DNA from: Heloderma charlesbogerti
Lineage: Eukaryota > Chordata > Lepidosauria > Squamata > Helodermatidae
DNA length: 64,000 nt
Direction of reading: 5' to 3'
Assembly (NCBI GenBank): GCA_026122225.1
Contig: JANEZZ010001951.1
Span: 620,001-684,000, forward strand
Each line of letters opens with the position of its first letter. Position 1 is the first letter of the stretch. The notes under the pieces were generated by a model, which did no database searches, was not told the DNA's origin, and saw nothing but the letters and a program-made list of their open reading frames with translations. The translations under genes were made by a program, and so were the position numbers. Positions 44,806 through 56,318 of this stretch are shown here, one piece after another.

Positions 44806-45841
44806 CAAACTTATTGGTTGGCTTATCAAGACACAATCTCTGCTGAGCCTACCTCACAGAAAATAGTAATGTCAGGAGGCAGAGCTAATCTACCGGTTAA
44901 CCCACCTACCCATCCATTTCTGATATGTGGGTGATTTTTCTGGCTGCCACATGGATACGGCTGAGAGCTGCAACTTGATTTCTTCACATTTTAGCTCCAA
45001 TGGGGAGAATTAAAATTAAGAGATGTTGCAACCCCCTCATATGCTGTTACTTGTTGTTTTGCCTTCATATAGCCACACACATATTATACAGATCCATGAT
45101 TGGACTTCTCAACAGTTCTTTTACATTTTGAACTGAAATGCAGCCGTGAAGGGAGTTGGGCTCCTGAAAGTATGCTTGTGGCATAAGAAGAGCAGTGCTC
45201 AAAGGCAATGGTGCTTGATTCCCACTGTTGCTCTCCAGCATCTGGGATCCAGTGCCATACTTCCACTGACCATGGAGGTTCTGTAATGACTAATATCCAG
45301 CGATAGACGTGTCCTCCATAAATTTGCCTTATCACCTTTCACAGTCATCTAAGCCCCCAGCATTCACCACATCATGTGTCAGCGAATGCCACAAATACTT
45401 GTTCTATGAAGTAGTGCTTTCTTTTGTTTGTCCTGAATCTACTGTTAATCAATTTCATTGGATGGCCCTGGGTTCTTGTATAACACAGGAAGAAAAACTT
45501 CTCTTTATGCACTTCCTCCCTATCTTGTGTGATGTTATAAACCCAACCTCGTAAGTTAGCCCAGCAAAGTTACTAGCCTTCTATGGCTGGCAGAGGAGGG
45601 ACAGAGGCCTGCATTTCTATGCTGGGTGCAAAGGAGGGGATTTCTCTCCTCTAACGACCCACTTGGCTTCTATGCTACATGCAATGGACAGTGTTCCATC
45701 CCTCCTCCATCAGCCTTTCATTCACCTGTATACAAGTCCTGGTCACCTATGGTGACCAGGCTAGTGCTTAAATACAAGGCTGTTATAAAAGTCAATGATC
45801 TTTAATCCTTCATAGTATTTTCTCTAAACACTGTAATCCAC
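44806..45841. other. Unannotated DNA
   Basis: No supported feature. Confidence 0.5.
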
Positions 45842-45925
45842 TGTAACCTACTCAAAAGTAAGTCCCATTGATTTCAGTGGGGTTTACTCCCCAGGTAAGT
45901 GGACATAGGATTGCAGCCTAAAACA
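45842..45925. repeat. Palindromic repeat family 4
   Basis: CTACTCAAAAGTAAGTCCCA TTGATTTCAGTGGGGTTTAC then GGACATAGGATTGCAGCC. It is a half-palindromic copy. Confidence 0.6.
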
Positions 45926-46062
45926 ACCCCAATACTTTAGCCTTTTTTCTTGTAGGGAAGGTGCTTCTACTCCTTGGTCATTTTGGTTGCCCCTTTCAAC
46001 AGCTGTTCCATGTCTCTGAAATAGGGTGACCCAAACTGTGCAGATTTATGTAACTGAATTAC

Positions 46063-46131
46063 AAAAAGGAAAATCCCTGTAGTGGGAAAGGAATGTCACT
46101 TTCCTTTCCCACTACTGGGATTTTCCTTTTT
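46063..46131. repeat. Near-perfect 31-bp hairpin
   Basis: The left arm 46063-46093 (AAAAAGGAAAATCCCTGTAG TGGGAAAGGAA) pairs with 46101-46131 with a single mismatch, around a 7-base loop. It belongs to none of the palindromic families here. Total length is 69 bases. Confidence 0.85.
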
Positions 46132-46229
46132 CACAGCTACCACTTACTGAGGTGTTGCTTTCATTGAGCAATCTACTACAACTTCAAGATCTCTTTCCTG
46201 GTAAGGCCCTACTCATTTAGACCCTATCA

Positions 46230-46690
46230 GTTTATTGGGGTTTCACCCCAGTGTGCATCACTTTATGCTTATATTAAACCACATTTGCTATTTTGTTGCC
46301 CATTCACCCAGTTCCAAGAGATCCTGTTGGAGATTTTTGTAGTCTGCCTGGGCTTCCAATCCATCCCACAGGATTTGGTACCATCCACAAACGTGATCAC
46401 TGCTCACTCTTGCCTCCAGATCACGTATGAGCAAGTTAAGTATCACTAGTCTTGATACAGATCCTTGTGGGGATCCCACTTAATACCATCCGTTGTGAAA
46501 GCTGACCATCAGCCCTGTTTCCTGTTCTTTAACCAGCTACTAATCCATAAGGGGTCAAGTCCTTTTCTTTCATGGCTTCTGCATTTACTTGGCAGTCTTA
46601 GGCAAATGGATTTTGTCAAAGGCTTTTTGTAAGTCCATGTCTCTATCCAGTTGCTTGTTGATACTTGCAAATAATCTCTAAAGATCTTTC
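46230..46690 (-). mobile_element. Ancient CR1-like LINE RT relic
   Basis: The minus strand at 46479-46288 still reads GSPQGSVSRLVILNLLIRDL E, a decayed form of the PQGSVLGPLLFNIFINDL RT motif. Plus-strand text such as CCACTTAATACC and CAAAGGCTTTTTGTAAGTCC fits an antisense CR1-type RT. It is much more diverged than the other CR1 copies. Confidence 0.65.
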
Positions 46691-47127
46691 ATACCATTTC
46701 CTCCATGAAGTATCTGCAGCACAGCCAGGATGGGCTATTTTGATAGAGGGAAATGCCTGGGAAGAAAGGGGGAAACATCCCCTTTGCCAGAACCATCACT
46801 CTGCTCAAATTTGGAGTCTCTTGCAACTGTATTTTAGCAAGCAAGCAAGCAAGTAAGCAAAAAACAAGTCCGGATAATAACAAATCTGCTGCATAATGTG
46901 TAGTTTTGTCATGCTCACCTGTAGGTGAGTTTCATATCCCCAGTAAAGAACCACAATCCTTCCTGTTTCCTCCTCTTACACCAGGATGTTCACCACCAAA
47001 GTCTCCTAAGAAAGCTTTTGTGCAGCTCCCTATATAGGGTGGATGTACCCTTGAACAAAGAAAAGTCTTTGTTTGGCTATGTCAACTCTGCTATCGTGAG
47101 TCCTACTTTCATCTGTGGTTTATCGTA
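46691..47127. other. Unannotated DNA
   Basis: It contains a short AAGC tetranucleotide run at about 46839-46860. No gene was seen. Confidence 0.5.
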
Positions 47128-47275
47128 GCTTTCTCCAAACTGTTGCCCTCTAGATTTGTTGGACTACACCTCCCATTATCCCCAACCAGCACACTCATGA
47201 GTCATGAGAGCTGAGAATGACAGGAGTAGTAGTCCAATACATCTGAAAGACACCAAGTTGACAAAGGCTGGTTTG
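47128..47275. repeat. Palindromic repeat family 2, diverged
   Basis: TTGCCCTCTAGATTTGTTGG ACTACACCTCCCATTATCCC with return GGAGTAGTAGTCCAATACAT CTGAAAGACACCAAGTTGAC. Confidence 0.65.
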
Positions 47276-47352
47276 GCATATTGGTGTGTGTATCTGCTCC
47301 CATGCACTCCGAGCAGTTTGAAAACAACAACATGATATAGCATAGAAACCAA

Positions 47353-47503
47353 TGTAGCGGGTAAAATCCAACGCAAGACCTACTTAGAGAAGACCCACTG
47401 AAATGAATGGGGTTTAAGTTACACATGACTAACCAGTCCCATTCCTTTCAATGGGTCTACTCAAAGTAAGACTTACATTGGCTTTTACCCAGTGACACCC
47501 ACG
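47353..47503. repeat. Palindromic repeat family 3
   Basis: GGTAAAATCCAACGCAAGAC CTACTTAGAGAAGACCCACT with return CAATGGGTCTACTCAAAGTA AGACTTACATTGGCTTTTAC C. Confidence 0.7.
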
Positions 47504-47935
47504 ATCCTTTACATGCATCAAGTATACTTTTGATAATATCATTCACTGATAAAAAAAAAGCAGTTGGAAGTGGCAGTGGTAGTACATATGGTATCAGCAA
47601 GTTAGGAGAGCCAAGAGCTGTGCCTTGTCCTACAGCCCCAAACTCATTTTATAATCTGGTCACTTAGAGAGAGCTTGTGCAGTAAAATAGGTCAAGCAAG
47701 TTTGCAATTGACATGGGGTGATTTGGGGAATGGGGAAAGCACAATTTTCTTTGGGAACCGGTTACGTGACGATAGCAGCTCTGTGCAGTTTTAGAAGGAA
47801 AGGGGGGGGGGACCCATCAACACTTCCAAGTAAACATTCCCTTTTAGAATCTTTAACATTTGAGCTAAATGACAAGAATCCCATTTCAACACAAGGAAGC
47901 CAGACAGCTGTATACAGTAGTAGATCGTCGTAACA

Positions 47936-47941
47936 TTTATT
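47936..47941 (-). promoter_or_regulatory. Candidate distal polyadenylation signal of DACT2
   Basis: AATAAA on the minus strand about 810 bases past the DACT2 stop. It is the last such hexamer before repeat-containing DNA resumes to the left. Confidence 0.4.
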
Positions 47942-48439
47942 GAGCCTGCAATAAATCCGAGCAGAGCTTCTATGCTCTCAGCCACAGCAACTACTAATGC
48001 AGTGACCCAGTGTTTGGAATGCAGTTTACCCACTGAAAAACAACACCACAAACATATATATATATAGATAGATATATATAAAGATTACATCTGTAACAGT
48101 CAGGGTTGATTTAATCTCTTAAATGTGACAGTGGGAAACAGCATTGGAGCCTTGAGCCACACACATTTTTCCCCTCCGGCCCTAGCTTTCATGTTTAAAT
48201 AAACGGCATCTCTTAAAGAAAACTGATGGAACTAAGGGGAGAGTTTTACTAGGTAAGCAATGTTAAAAATGGATGACAATGAGGAAAGAACATGTGCATT
48301 TCTAAGTGTGACGAGTGGTGCTGACTATAAAGAGATCCTCCAAGAAAGAAATTGCAATGTCATATTTAGCCAACCCCCCCGCCCCCCCCCCTCACCTCAG
48401 GCAACTCTGGGAATTCCTCCATGCATTACAGGCTGCATA

Positions 48440-48445
48440 TTTATT
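48440..48445 (-). promoter_or_regulatory. Candidate proximal polyadenylation signal of DACT2
   Basis: AATAAA on the minus strand about 310 bases past the DACT2 stop codon. It is plausible by position and sense, but there is no transcript evidence. Confidence 0.4.
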
Positions 48446-48751
48446 TCCCCCAAATATCTATTAGACAGGACCTGATTGAGGATAGCATTTCATCTATACA
48501 CTTAATATCTATCAGAACAGGTTAGGGTGGGGGGGTATAAAGCCACATAAACACACATCTACAGAATAGAAAAAAGGAAATTAGTAACAGTGTAATTTAT
48601 ACAGGCATTAGCAAATGGAAAAAAAAAAAAGATCCTTTGCCTTTAGGGGTTTAATCACATTTCATTTAACCAAATCCTTTTAAGCATCAATTCCCCTTTG
48701 TTTTGCAAACTGAGGCAGAGCCAGCTGACAAAACAGAAGCCCACTCTCCCT

Positions 48752-50565
48752 TTAAACCATGGTCATCACTTTCAGAGAGGCTGGCTGGAATCTCCGAATC
48801 TTCTTCTTGAGGGCCTTTGAAGCTTTGATGCGGCAGAGCTTGGGCATAGGCGGAAGAGGCTTGGATGAGGCCTGAACAGCAGCTGACGGCCTGATGGAAG
48901 CGTCAGGCCAGACCAGGTCATGATCATCAGCCTCGTCGTCATAGTCAAGAGTCAGGCTGCTGCCATTGCTGCTGCCGCCCTCAGAGTCACTTTCGCTGGA
49001 CTCGCTGTCCCCAAAGCGATTGGCTGTATAGTCACTGACCTCCCCTTCACTGGTCTCAGCAATGGTGGAGTGGAAGAGCGATGCACACTCTGCGGAGTAC
49101 TCGGAGTGGTCCGACTCACTTTTGGCATACGCTCCAGGACGCAAGGGGTGGCGGTTCTTCGAACGTGCCCTCATTGTTACGGCACGCATAACCCCTGCTC
49201 TCTTTGCCTGCTGCCTTGGTGGCCCCAAGGCAAAGCCACTAGGAAGACTGGCCACATGGGTTTTGGCTGAGATTTCCACTGTGGACTGCCACTTGCGGTG
49301 CTTTTTCTTGGTGGATGTGTCTATATAGGCCGCTTCGAGGGAATACAGGGTGTTAGTGGATGCCTGGTATAGTTCAGGGCCAGAGGGTCCTTGAGGGATT
49401 CTGAAGGGTACAGGGTACAGGCTGGACTCTGAACAAGACCTACCTGTGGCTTCCCCAGCAAAAGTAGGCCTCCTAGTGAGGTTCCTTCCCCTGAATGGTC
49501 TCTGAGGCAGATTCCACTCAACAGGCAGCTTGGCAGCAACATGGTGTCCTCCCCTTGGCTTTTCCACATGAAAAATCTGTTTTGCAGGCCTCAGCACCTT
49601 CTCGCTGTTCCTCCTCTTTACCTTCACAGACTTCATTTTAGAGTTAGCAAACCTTACCCTGATCTGCTGGGATTCTGCAGGGACAAACCTGGCACGAACA
49701 AATTCCCCTTGAGGCGCGAGTTCGTGACCCCCTACCTTGACAGCACCGACAAATTTCTTGTGGGATTTCTTGGCTAGGGTAACATGAGCGTTTCGGGGGC
49801 TGGAGCTGGAATCCTCCGTTCCAAGCGGTGAGCTCGACGAGCTGTGTTCCAAGCTGCTTTCCCCTGCTTCTGTCAGGGGAGAGTCCCTCACAGATGACTT
49901 GGCAGGGTAACAGCCATTCACAGCCAATGAAGACTCTGCATGAACCGTGGTAGCTGTCTGCTCGACGTCCACACAGTGCACAGTCCCCTGCTGTTTGGCA
50001 TAGTCCCCTTCAGTCACCTCCCTCTGTGGCTTCCTCTCCGCTTTGTTAGTGTGCAGTGAGCTCCCTTGTTTTTCCAGCTGGCTGCTGCTGCTGCTGTTAA
50101 TTTTCACTCCACCAGGACTGGGGGTTATAATGAGTCTCTGGAGCATTGTGAATGGCTGGTTCTTTGTTGGACACCTCTCACTGGCATCTGCCTGATGGTT
50201 TCCTCTATAGCGTGTCAGCTGGAGCAGTTTGTTGATGTAACCCCCTGGCCTGGACTCTATGACCGGCCGAGTCCTAATCAAACTGGGTCCAACGGCGTTA
50301 GGGGCAATTTTGTTAGGCAAAGGACAGCCCTCCATTTCAGATGGTGGCCCTGCCAAAGAAAAAAGTGGGCTTTGTAAAGCCACAGCATGAAGGGGGCTGG
50401 GGTACGGATACACGTCGTTCCCACTTTTAGAGACCAAGTCACTCTGGTATTTGGGGTCCACACAATACAACTGGAATTCTCCGCCCAGATAAAGTGGAAG
50501 AAAGGATTTGGGGTCAGTTACTTTAGGAAAGCCCGCATCTGCCATGGTGAGTCTTTCAAGGTCAC
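48752..50565 (-). CDS. DACT2: DACT2 terminal coding exon (exon 4)
   Basis: This is the last and largest coding exon of Dapper homolog 2, a cytoplasmic scaffold that binds Dishevelled and tunes Wnt and TGF-beta/Nodal signalling. The minus-strand acceptor AG is at 50567-50566. The exon opens with two bases that complete the Gly codon split with exon 3 (VSTG then DLER). The start at 50545 (MADAG) is an internal methionine, not the gene start. Family landmarks in order are DPKYQSDLVS, YPYPSPLHAVALQSP, a basic/serine-rich middle, GRSCSESSLYPVP, KKKHRKWQSTVEISA, SEYSAECASLFHS, ETSEGE, NRFGDSES, an acidic stretch, and the C-terminal KLCRIKASKALKKKIRRF block ending in MTMV, the type of motif that binds the Dishevelled PDZ domain. 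DACT2 is preferred over DACT1 because the tail is KALKKKIRRFQP...MTMV, whereas DACT1 ends in a different block with MTTV. The frame is open to the stop at 48752-48754. Confidence 0.96.
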
Positions 50566-52649
50566 CTGGTTAGAATAGAATTTTTTTTAAAAAGTCACAA
50601 TCAATATGAAAACATAGGTTTATCTTAGATGTCAAAGACTAAATTCCTTCTAATTTTTCTCAGAGCATTTTTACTGAACAAGGAGGACTCTCGCATTTTA
50701 TCACAGTGGGACTTACAGCTGACACAGTGCTAAATTGTATTTCATTTACTGGACATTTTCTTAGCCATAAAGCTCATTCCTGTACTTTTAATAAAACATC
50801 CAAACAGGGGCTCATGCACTACACCTGTGGCAAGTTCCACGTGTTCAGGATGACCTGTGGAACACATGGACCTCAATACACAGTACATATTGTTATGGCA
50901 CATGCCAGTCAGATATTTCAGAAATCAATGAAGCAGAATATCAAACTTGCATCTCGTGTTTTTTAAAAATATATTTTTAACCAGAAAATTAACTTTCATT
51001 ATTCCACAGGAATAATCAAGATGGGATAAAGCTGTATCCAAGAAAAAAGAATCTAAGGCTAAGTGTTGTCGCCCTTCAGTTTTGTTGCCCTCATTCTCTC
51101 GGCACTCAATGGCTCACACATACATGTGTGAAACAACTCCACTGACAAGCCCTGTGTCTGAGGAGATGTACGGTGAAGTCGCATGTGTGTGATGGCTTCT
51201 TCACACATGAAAATTACCACTCGCTGCTGTGGTGATCAAGTGAACATGCTTGCGTGAACCATCCCTAGTTAACTAGGAGAATCTTGTGCAGCATCAGGAC
51301 TGTTCTGTAGCCCCCTTCAGGCATTACACTCATGAACGAGCAACTGGGCCATGCTGCTGGCTCTGCCCTTGTCATCTACGCACTGAGCATGGGTGTTTGC
51401 ACTGGGGAAGTCGACATGCATTTATTTTATTTTAATTTTTACAGATATTTCTATTCTGCATTTCAGCCCTAACAAGGGCCCCCCAAGGCAGCTTCCAGCT
51501 CACGTAGGGATCTATGTGCATGGCTTCCGCAATGCAGACATCCATGCTCAAGATGTAGACACTGGGGGGCAGGACCAGAGAGCCACACAACCCCAGGGCC
51601 AGTGGTGCACCTGTGTTGCACCTTCAATGCATGAAGATGGCTTGTGCCTTATCAGAATGAATGTGGTCCCAATCTCCTCCTCCATCTTTCACTTCTGCTC
51701 TAGAGTGCTAAACTAAGGGGCCATTACCTTTGTGGTGTGGGAGCCGCTGCAATGCAGGTCCTTTCTGTGCAACTTGGGCAGTGTCATAAGCTTCTGATGA
51801 CACAGAAGGAATCCACAACGTGGCTCTGTCTCACAGCACAATTGCCCAGTTTGGGGAGGGTGACACTGGTATGGCCAGGAGCCATGTTATTCCTCTCACA
51901 CAGTCTGGGGCTTCTGACATTGCCCCAGCAGTGTGGGAAGGAACCAAACTCCACACTGCTCAAGTAATGGGATAACTGGCCCTCACATTGGCTTTACCCT
52001 ACTGTGGATTCTTCTTGGCACAAGAGCTATCCAAGTTGTTCAAGATGATCTCAACTGTTTTGAGCTGTCAAACAAACCCAACATATAGATGGAAGGAATA
52101 GAAGCACTCAATCTCTGATAGGGAAAATACTCAATAACCTTGGAGATAATTTCCCAAAGCAATGCATTGTAAACATAATTGTAGCTCCTTACTCCTGAGC
52201 TCCACCAAAGATTCTGCCTATGGTAACTACAAGCAATCATAGCTGCAATTCTATTCCTGCCAGTAGAACAGAGATGCTCAAGCAGAAAGTGGACAGCATA
52301 TCAGAAGTCCAAGTTAAGAAGTAGAAGTTTCCTCTTCTGATTATTTCCATTCAGACCCCATTGCATCCCTGCTCCTAATTGCTTGCACTTTATTTAGCTC
52401 TGGCATAGGCTGCCTCTTCAAGTCTGCTTAATGCAAACACTTTGAACTGCACAGCCCTTCCACTTTATCTGTTACCTTAACAGCACTGGAAATTTTAGGC
52501 CCACCAAGGTATTCAGAGGAAAAGTAGTGTTAAATCACTCTTTTCACAATGCTCCATGTATCCGACCAGCTCCTCACCCCCACATAAGGGACCAGATACT
52601 TACAAATAATGGCATTTAATATACTGAATACATTCCTTAAGCTTTAGGA

Positions 52650-53629
52650 CAGCCATCGGGAACCTCTAGTCCATGGGCTTAATCTAGCCTGCAAGATTGT
52701 TCCTCTATGGAGCAGACCCTTTCTGAAGCCATGGCCCTGGCACCTTTGATCTCTGGAGTTCTTCTCTGTTGCATTAGAGATCATCAAAGCAACATGGAAG
52801 TGCTTCAAAGAAAGGCAAGGGGCATGTGGAGGGGGGGCACTGGGGGGTGCTGCTTTGATGTGCTCCCTGTGCCCTGAAGTGATGGATTCCGAAGGCTCCG
52901 CCTTGCCCTTCACCTTGCCCAGTGGAAAAGGTGCGAGCCACATAGAGCCAGCTCTCTTGGGGCAATATCTAATGGGGTGCTTACACCCCCACTGATTCTC
53001 TTATGCCCCACCAATTCCTTTGCACAAGGAGCCCCCAATGCTTGCACAATGGCAATTTAGCCCTTCTGGGGTGACCTGAAAAAATCGGAAACGCTCATTT
53101 CTGGAAGTAACCAGGTTGGTGGAGCTCGCATAAGGGAGCTCTGCCAACCTGCCTCCTTCCAGAAAAGTGCTGCATCTCATTTCAGGGCTTCCCCTAGGAA
53201 ACACTAAATCTCCTTTGTATAAGCGGTGGATCCCACTTGCACAACAGAATTGGTGGGACGTACCGCTTGTCGAAGGGAATCAGCAGGGCAGAAAGGAATC
53301 GGCAGGAGCGGAAGCGCTCTATTGGATTCTGCCCTTGGAAGCTACTGCTGTGGGGGACCTGGAGCACCTCAGAGTGGAGGCTCCCTCACAAGCTGGCTCC
53401 ACACACACTTTGCCTTTCTCAAAGGAGAGGGGTGCACAGAGCTGGCTTCCCAGATGTATGTGTGTAAATGGGCTTATGGGTATGTGTGTGTGTGTGTGTA
53501 AATGGGTGTAAATGTGTGTGTGTAAGGGGAGGAGTGGCTGTGACCCCTGCCCACTGCTGGCATGAGGCCCCCAACATCCCTCCCTGGCATGAATGTGGCA
53601 CTCTGGCCAAAAGATGTTCCCCACCCCTG
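52650..53629. mobile_element. ~1-kb non-autonomous hAT in DACT2 intron 3
   Basis: The left end is CAGCCATCGGGAACCTCTAG. The right end, reverse-complemented, is CAGGGGTGGGGAACATCTTT, a recognisable hAT terminus with several mismatches. Target duplication is ctttagga (52642-52649) and cttcagga (53630-53637), seven of eight identical. Inside are a foldback stem (~53090-53165) and a (TG)n run (53479-53524). No transposase was seen. Confidence 0.78.
53479..53524. repeat. (TG)n microsatellite, interrupted
   Basis: GTGTGTGTGTGTGTAAATGG GTGTAAATGTGTGTGTG within the intronic hAT element. Confidence 0.9.
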
Positions 53630-53741
53630 CTTCAGGACATAGTTCCTCTGCAGCCATGAAGGTTAGATGTGTGCTGTTAATTAAAAAAACCTTATTCTGG
53701 AAGGATCTGCTGCTTCCATGCCATTAAAGCTCAGGATATCC

Positions 53742-53822
53742 TATTACATAGAAGTAAGTCCTGACGAATAAAGCAGAATGTAGTTCTGAGTAAACAGGCA
53801 TAGGGTTGGACTACATATTACT
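53742..53822. repeat. Palindromic repeat family 4, diverged
   Basis: TACATAGAAGTAAGTCCTGA then TAGTTCTGAGTAAACAGGCA TAGGGTTGGACTACAT. The arms are only partly complementary. Confidence 0.5.
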
Positions 53823-54282
53823 TCACTAGGTTAGTACCACAACTATGACAATACTCCTTACTCAAAAGCTGGCCTAACCATTATATTGTGCCTTCAAGCT
53901 TTATCACATGCTCTTTTGTTACAATAATTACTACACGTTGACAGTTGTATGCCAGACAGAAATTCAACAGGACAGTTCTTCATCACTGCACTGGCTAAAA
54001 CCGTTGAGTTTCTGTCTGCCATATAGATGTTAAAAGCACAAAGCCACTGCCATCCTTACCTGCTGCAGGTTTTATTGATCAGAAAAATAACCTTGCAGTC
54101 TTTATGCCAAACAATCCAGGGTAACATGGATATTGTCATTTTACTTCTTCATAAGGAGTGGCCAAAGGACTGTACCCACAATATGAGACAAAGTAGAGTC
54201 AGACAATAAAAGCACTGCCACTGACATGTAATTCTAGTTTTCTAATTACATATTGACACTATTGCTCTTTATGCATTGTGCC

Positions 54283-54405
54283 AGCCACCCCAACCAGATG
54301 CCTTCCAGATGTTTTGAACAACAGCTCCCACCATCCCAGGCCATTGGTTGGGGCTGATGGGAATTGCATCCCAAAACAGCTGGAGGGTACCACATTGGGG
54401 ACAGC
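54283..54405. repeat. Palindromic repeat family 2 in DACT2 intron 3
   Basis: CCACCCCAACCAGATGCCTT CCAGATGTTTTGAACAACAG CTCCCACCATCCC with return GGGCTGATGGGAATTGCATC CCAAAACAGCTGGAGGGTAC. It ends about 80 bases from the exon 3 donor. Confidence 0.75.
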
Positions 54406-54483
54406 TGTATTACGCTATGATGCTAAAACTAAGCAGAGTACTTCCTTTTCTATTCAGTTTCAACAGGATATGAGAGTAGTTAC

Positions 54484-54768
54484 CTGTGGAAACAGGCCTT
54501 GGCCTGGACCTGCTGGGCGTCCCTGAAACATCAGGGCAAGCTTTGATTTGGCATCCATCACTGCTATAGGCTCCCTGTTGCTGGAACTGGTTGTGTACTG
54601 TGGTTTCATCTGCAGATTTGGGGCGGTAATCAAAGATGCTGACACGGGTTTTGGAGTGCTGAGAACTTGGCAACAGACTGGCATGGGAGGAGGAGATGGA
54701 TTCACTGAAGACAGAAGTACAGGAATTGGATAGGGAGCAGGAGCCACCATCACTCAGATCATAAAAGC
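54484..54768 (-). CDS. DACT2: DACT2 coding exon 3
   Basis: This 285-bp exon has the acceptor TAG just above 54768 and the donor GTAACT starting at 54483. It begins two bases into a Gly codon supplied by exon 2 and ends one base into a Gly codon completed by exon 4. The product starts with the conserved serine-rich signature GFYDLSDGGSCSLSNSC, which in human DACT2 reads GFYEMSDGGSCSLS. It continues through YRPKSADETTV and ends in SRPRPVSTG, matching the human exon end RPVSTG. The serine-rich segment is a likely phosphorylated scaffold region. Both splice sites and both phases agree with the neighbouring exons. Confidence 0.94.
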
Positions 54769-55595
54769 CTACAGAGGTAAGAGAAATAGGAGGCACATCT
54801 TCGTTTACAGAGAACAAACAACTTCCATTGTGCAGATCCCAACTAAGGTATTCTAATATTTTCCATTTCACAGGAGAGGGGCTTTTGTGGATGTTTAGAT
54901 ACAGAGTGTTGTTTTAATGTGGTAGCAACTGCCCATTTACATGCCCCTCAAGAATAACTAAATGATAACCCAGAAAACAGTATGCGGCACCTGCTACTGG
55001 CATTTCTATCTATTTTTTGATGACACACAAAAGCAGAATTGTTTTGTTGATTCTGGTTGCAGCAAAAACGAAGATAGCAAGATACTGGAAAACAAACAGA
55101 GGGCAAACAACTCTATTGTATGGGTAGTTGGATGGGTATTATTAGGCTGCCTGGAGTCCCAGTATTGGGAAAAAGGCGGGATATAAATAAATATAATAAT
55201 AATGGGTAGTTTTGAAAAATTTGGAAAGTAGCCCTAGCTAAAAAAAATTAATGCAACACATCAGACAAGTCAGAGGGATGATTGAACAAGACTTATTTAT
55301 GGAAATTTGGTTCCCCTTTTTATAACATACTTTAGTGCAGATTGTAAAGACATAAACAGCACATATCAAGTGCTCAGTCCTACTTTTGGAAAGGTACTAT
55401 AACTGAAAAGACCAAAAAAATGAAAACAGAAACTTATGCTGACAGCAGAGATCAACTCATCCATTATAATCAATTGTCTTGTCTCACAGTCTTTCAACTT
55501 TGTGTTGTTTAAGTTTTGCTCGCACAGACGCTTTTGTATTTTACAACAAAACAAAATAATATTTATTAAAAAAGAAAAAAAAATCTGCTAATTAC
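54769..55595 (-). other. DACT2 intron 2
   Basis: This short 0.83-kb intron has the GTAAT donor at 55595 and the TAG acceptor at 54770-54769. The only recognisable content is a LINE 3' tail at about 55145-55203 on the plus strand (GGCGGGATATAAATAAATA). Confidence 0.85.
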
Positions 55596-55728
55596 CTGAA
55601 CTGGGTCTGCTGTCACTGTCAAGGTACTCAATGGAAGTTTTGCCTACATCCAGCTTCAGTTCACTAATTTGCTGGTCCAGCTGATCCAGGTGGCTTTTCA
55701 GTCCAACATCTTGTCTCCTTAGACGTGA
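55596..55728 (-). CDS. DACT2: DACT2 coding exon 2 (leucine-zipper segment)
   Basis: This 133-bp exon encodes 44 codons plus one base. The acceptor CAG lies at 55731-55729 and the donor GTAAT starts at 55595. The translation runs from [18 protein letters not shown] through [10 protein letters not shown] to DSDSRPSS. It is the second half of the DACT N-terminal coiled coil/leucine zipper used for homo- and heterodimerisation, and it has the same 44-codon length as the human exon as I recall it. It is too short to stand out as an ORF and was found by searching for the exon that must precede GFYDLSDGG. Exon 1 should lie further right on the minus strand. No matching GC-rich exon was seen up to base 64000. 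Confidence 0.92.
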
Positions 55729-55808
55729 CTGTTAGCAATGGGAGAAGGGAAAGTGACAATTTCAGATCATTTCTAAGGACTGGAAATTTTTTGGCCATAT
55801 TTAGGGGC

Positions 55809-55919
55809 TAAGGGCGCAATCCTATGCATGTTTAGACAGAAAAAAAGTCCTAGAACTCTCATGCTGGGTGGGAGTTGTAGGATTTTTTCCCATCTAAACA
55901 TGCATAGGATTGCACCCTA
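55809..55919. repeat. Palindromic MITE family 1 in DACT2 intron 1
   Basis: TAAGGGCGCAATCCTATGCA TGTTTAGACAGAAAAAAAGT returns as CATCTAAACATGCATAGGAT TGCACCCTA. The arms are nearly perfect over ~30 bp. Confidence 0.8.
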
Positions 55920-56234
55920 CGTTGATATTTGAAGGAATGGCATATATAAAATAGCTCTGGAGAAGACTTCATAGCTATAGACACTAAACTGAGCAATACA
56001 AAGGTCATAACAACACTAGACAGAAAGCATTAGAGCACTTATGAACAGGGTAATAAACCAACTTGGCTGACAGCATGGCAATCATCATCTTTGTAGCTCT
56101 GGAATCCCATTTTATTTTATATATTTATGTAAACATACACTATTTAAGGTTATATTCCATCATATTCGAAGGCTGGGAGCAAGTAATGTTTTAAAACTGG
56201 TAGAAAACAAAGTTGTTGTTTTTAAAGAGTCTAT

Positions 56235-56318
56235 TAGGGTACAATCTTTTGCATATTTAGACAGAAAGTCTAAAAGTCCTGCTTTTTCTGTCTAAACATG
56301 CATAGGATTGCACCCTTA
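56235..56318. repeat. Palindromic MITE family 1, core-deleted
   Basis: TAGGGTACAATCTTTTGCAT ATTTAGACAGAAAG returns as TTTTCTGTCTAAACATGCAT AGGATTGCACCCTTA. It lacks the CCCAGCATTCCCCAGCC core of longer copies. Confidence 0.75.

Larger units (their letters stand above)
47936..48751 (-). other. DACT2: DACT2 probable 3' UTR
   Basis: The sequence downstream of the DACT2 stop has no ORF or recognised repeat. On the minus strand it carries AATAAA at 48445-48440 and again at 47941-47936. Either could end the transcript, giving a 3' UTR of roughly 0.33 or 0.83 kb. It includes a C-rich run near 48375 and an AT dinucleotide run near 48053-48080. The boundary is inferred from these signals only. Confidence 0.5.
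50566..54483 (-). other. DACT2 intron 3
   Basis: This 3.9-kb intron lies between exons 3 and 4, with GT at 54483-54482 and AG at 50567-50566. It contains a hAT-like element (52650-53629), a family-4 palindromic repeat (53742-53822) and a family-2 palindromic repeat (54283-54405). A weak LINE/SINE-like tail lies at about 51423-51495 (minus). The rest, 50566-51422 and 51496-52640, shows nothing recognisable. Confidence 0.85.

Noticed and set aside
49541..49777. Plus-strand open frames across DACT2 exon 4
   Set aside because: They lie opposite a well-conserved coding exon and have no independent support.
53319..53657. 112-codon minus-strand frame in DACT2 intron 3
   Set aside because: It encodes HTHTHT from a TG microsatellite within a hAT element; not a gene.
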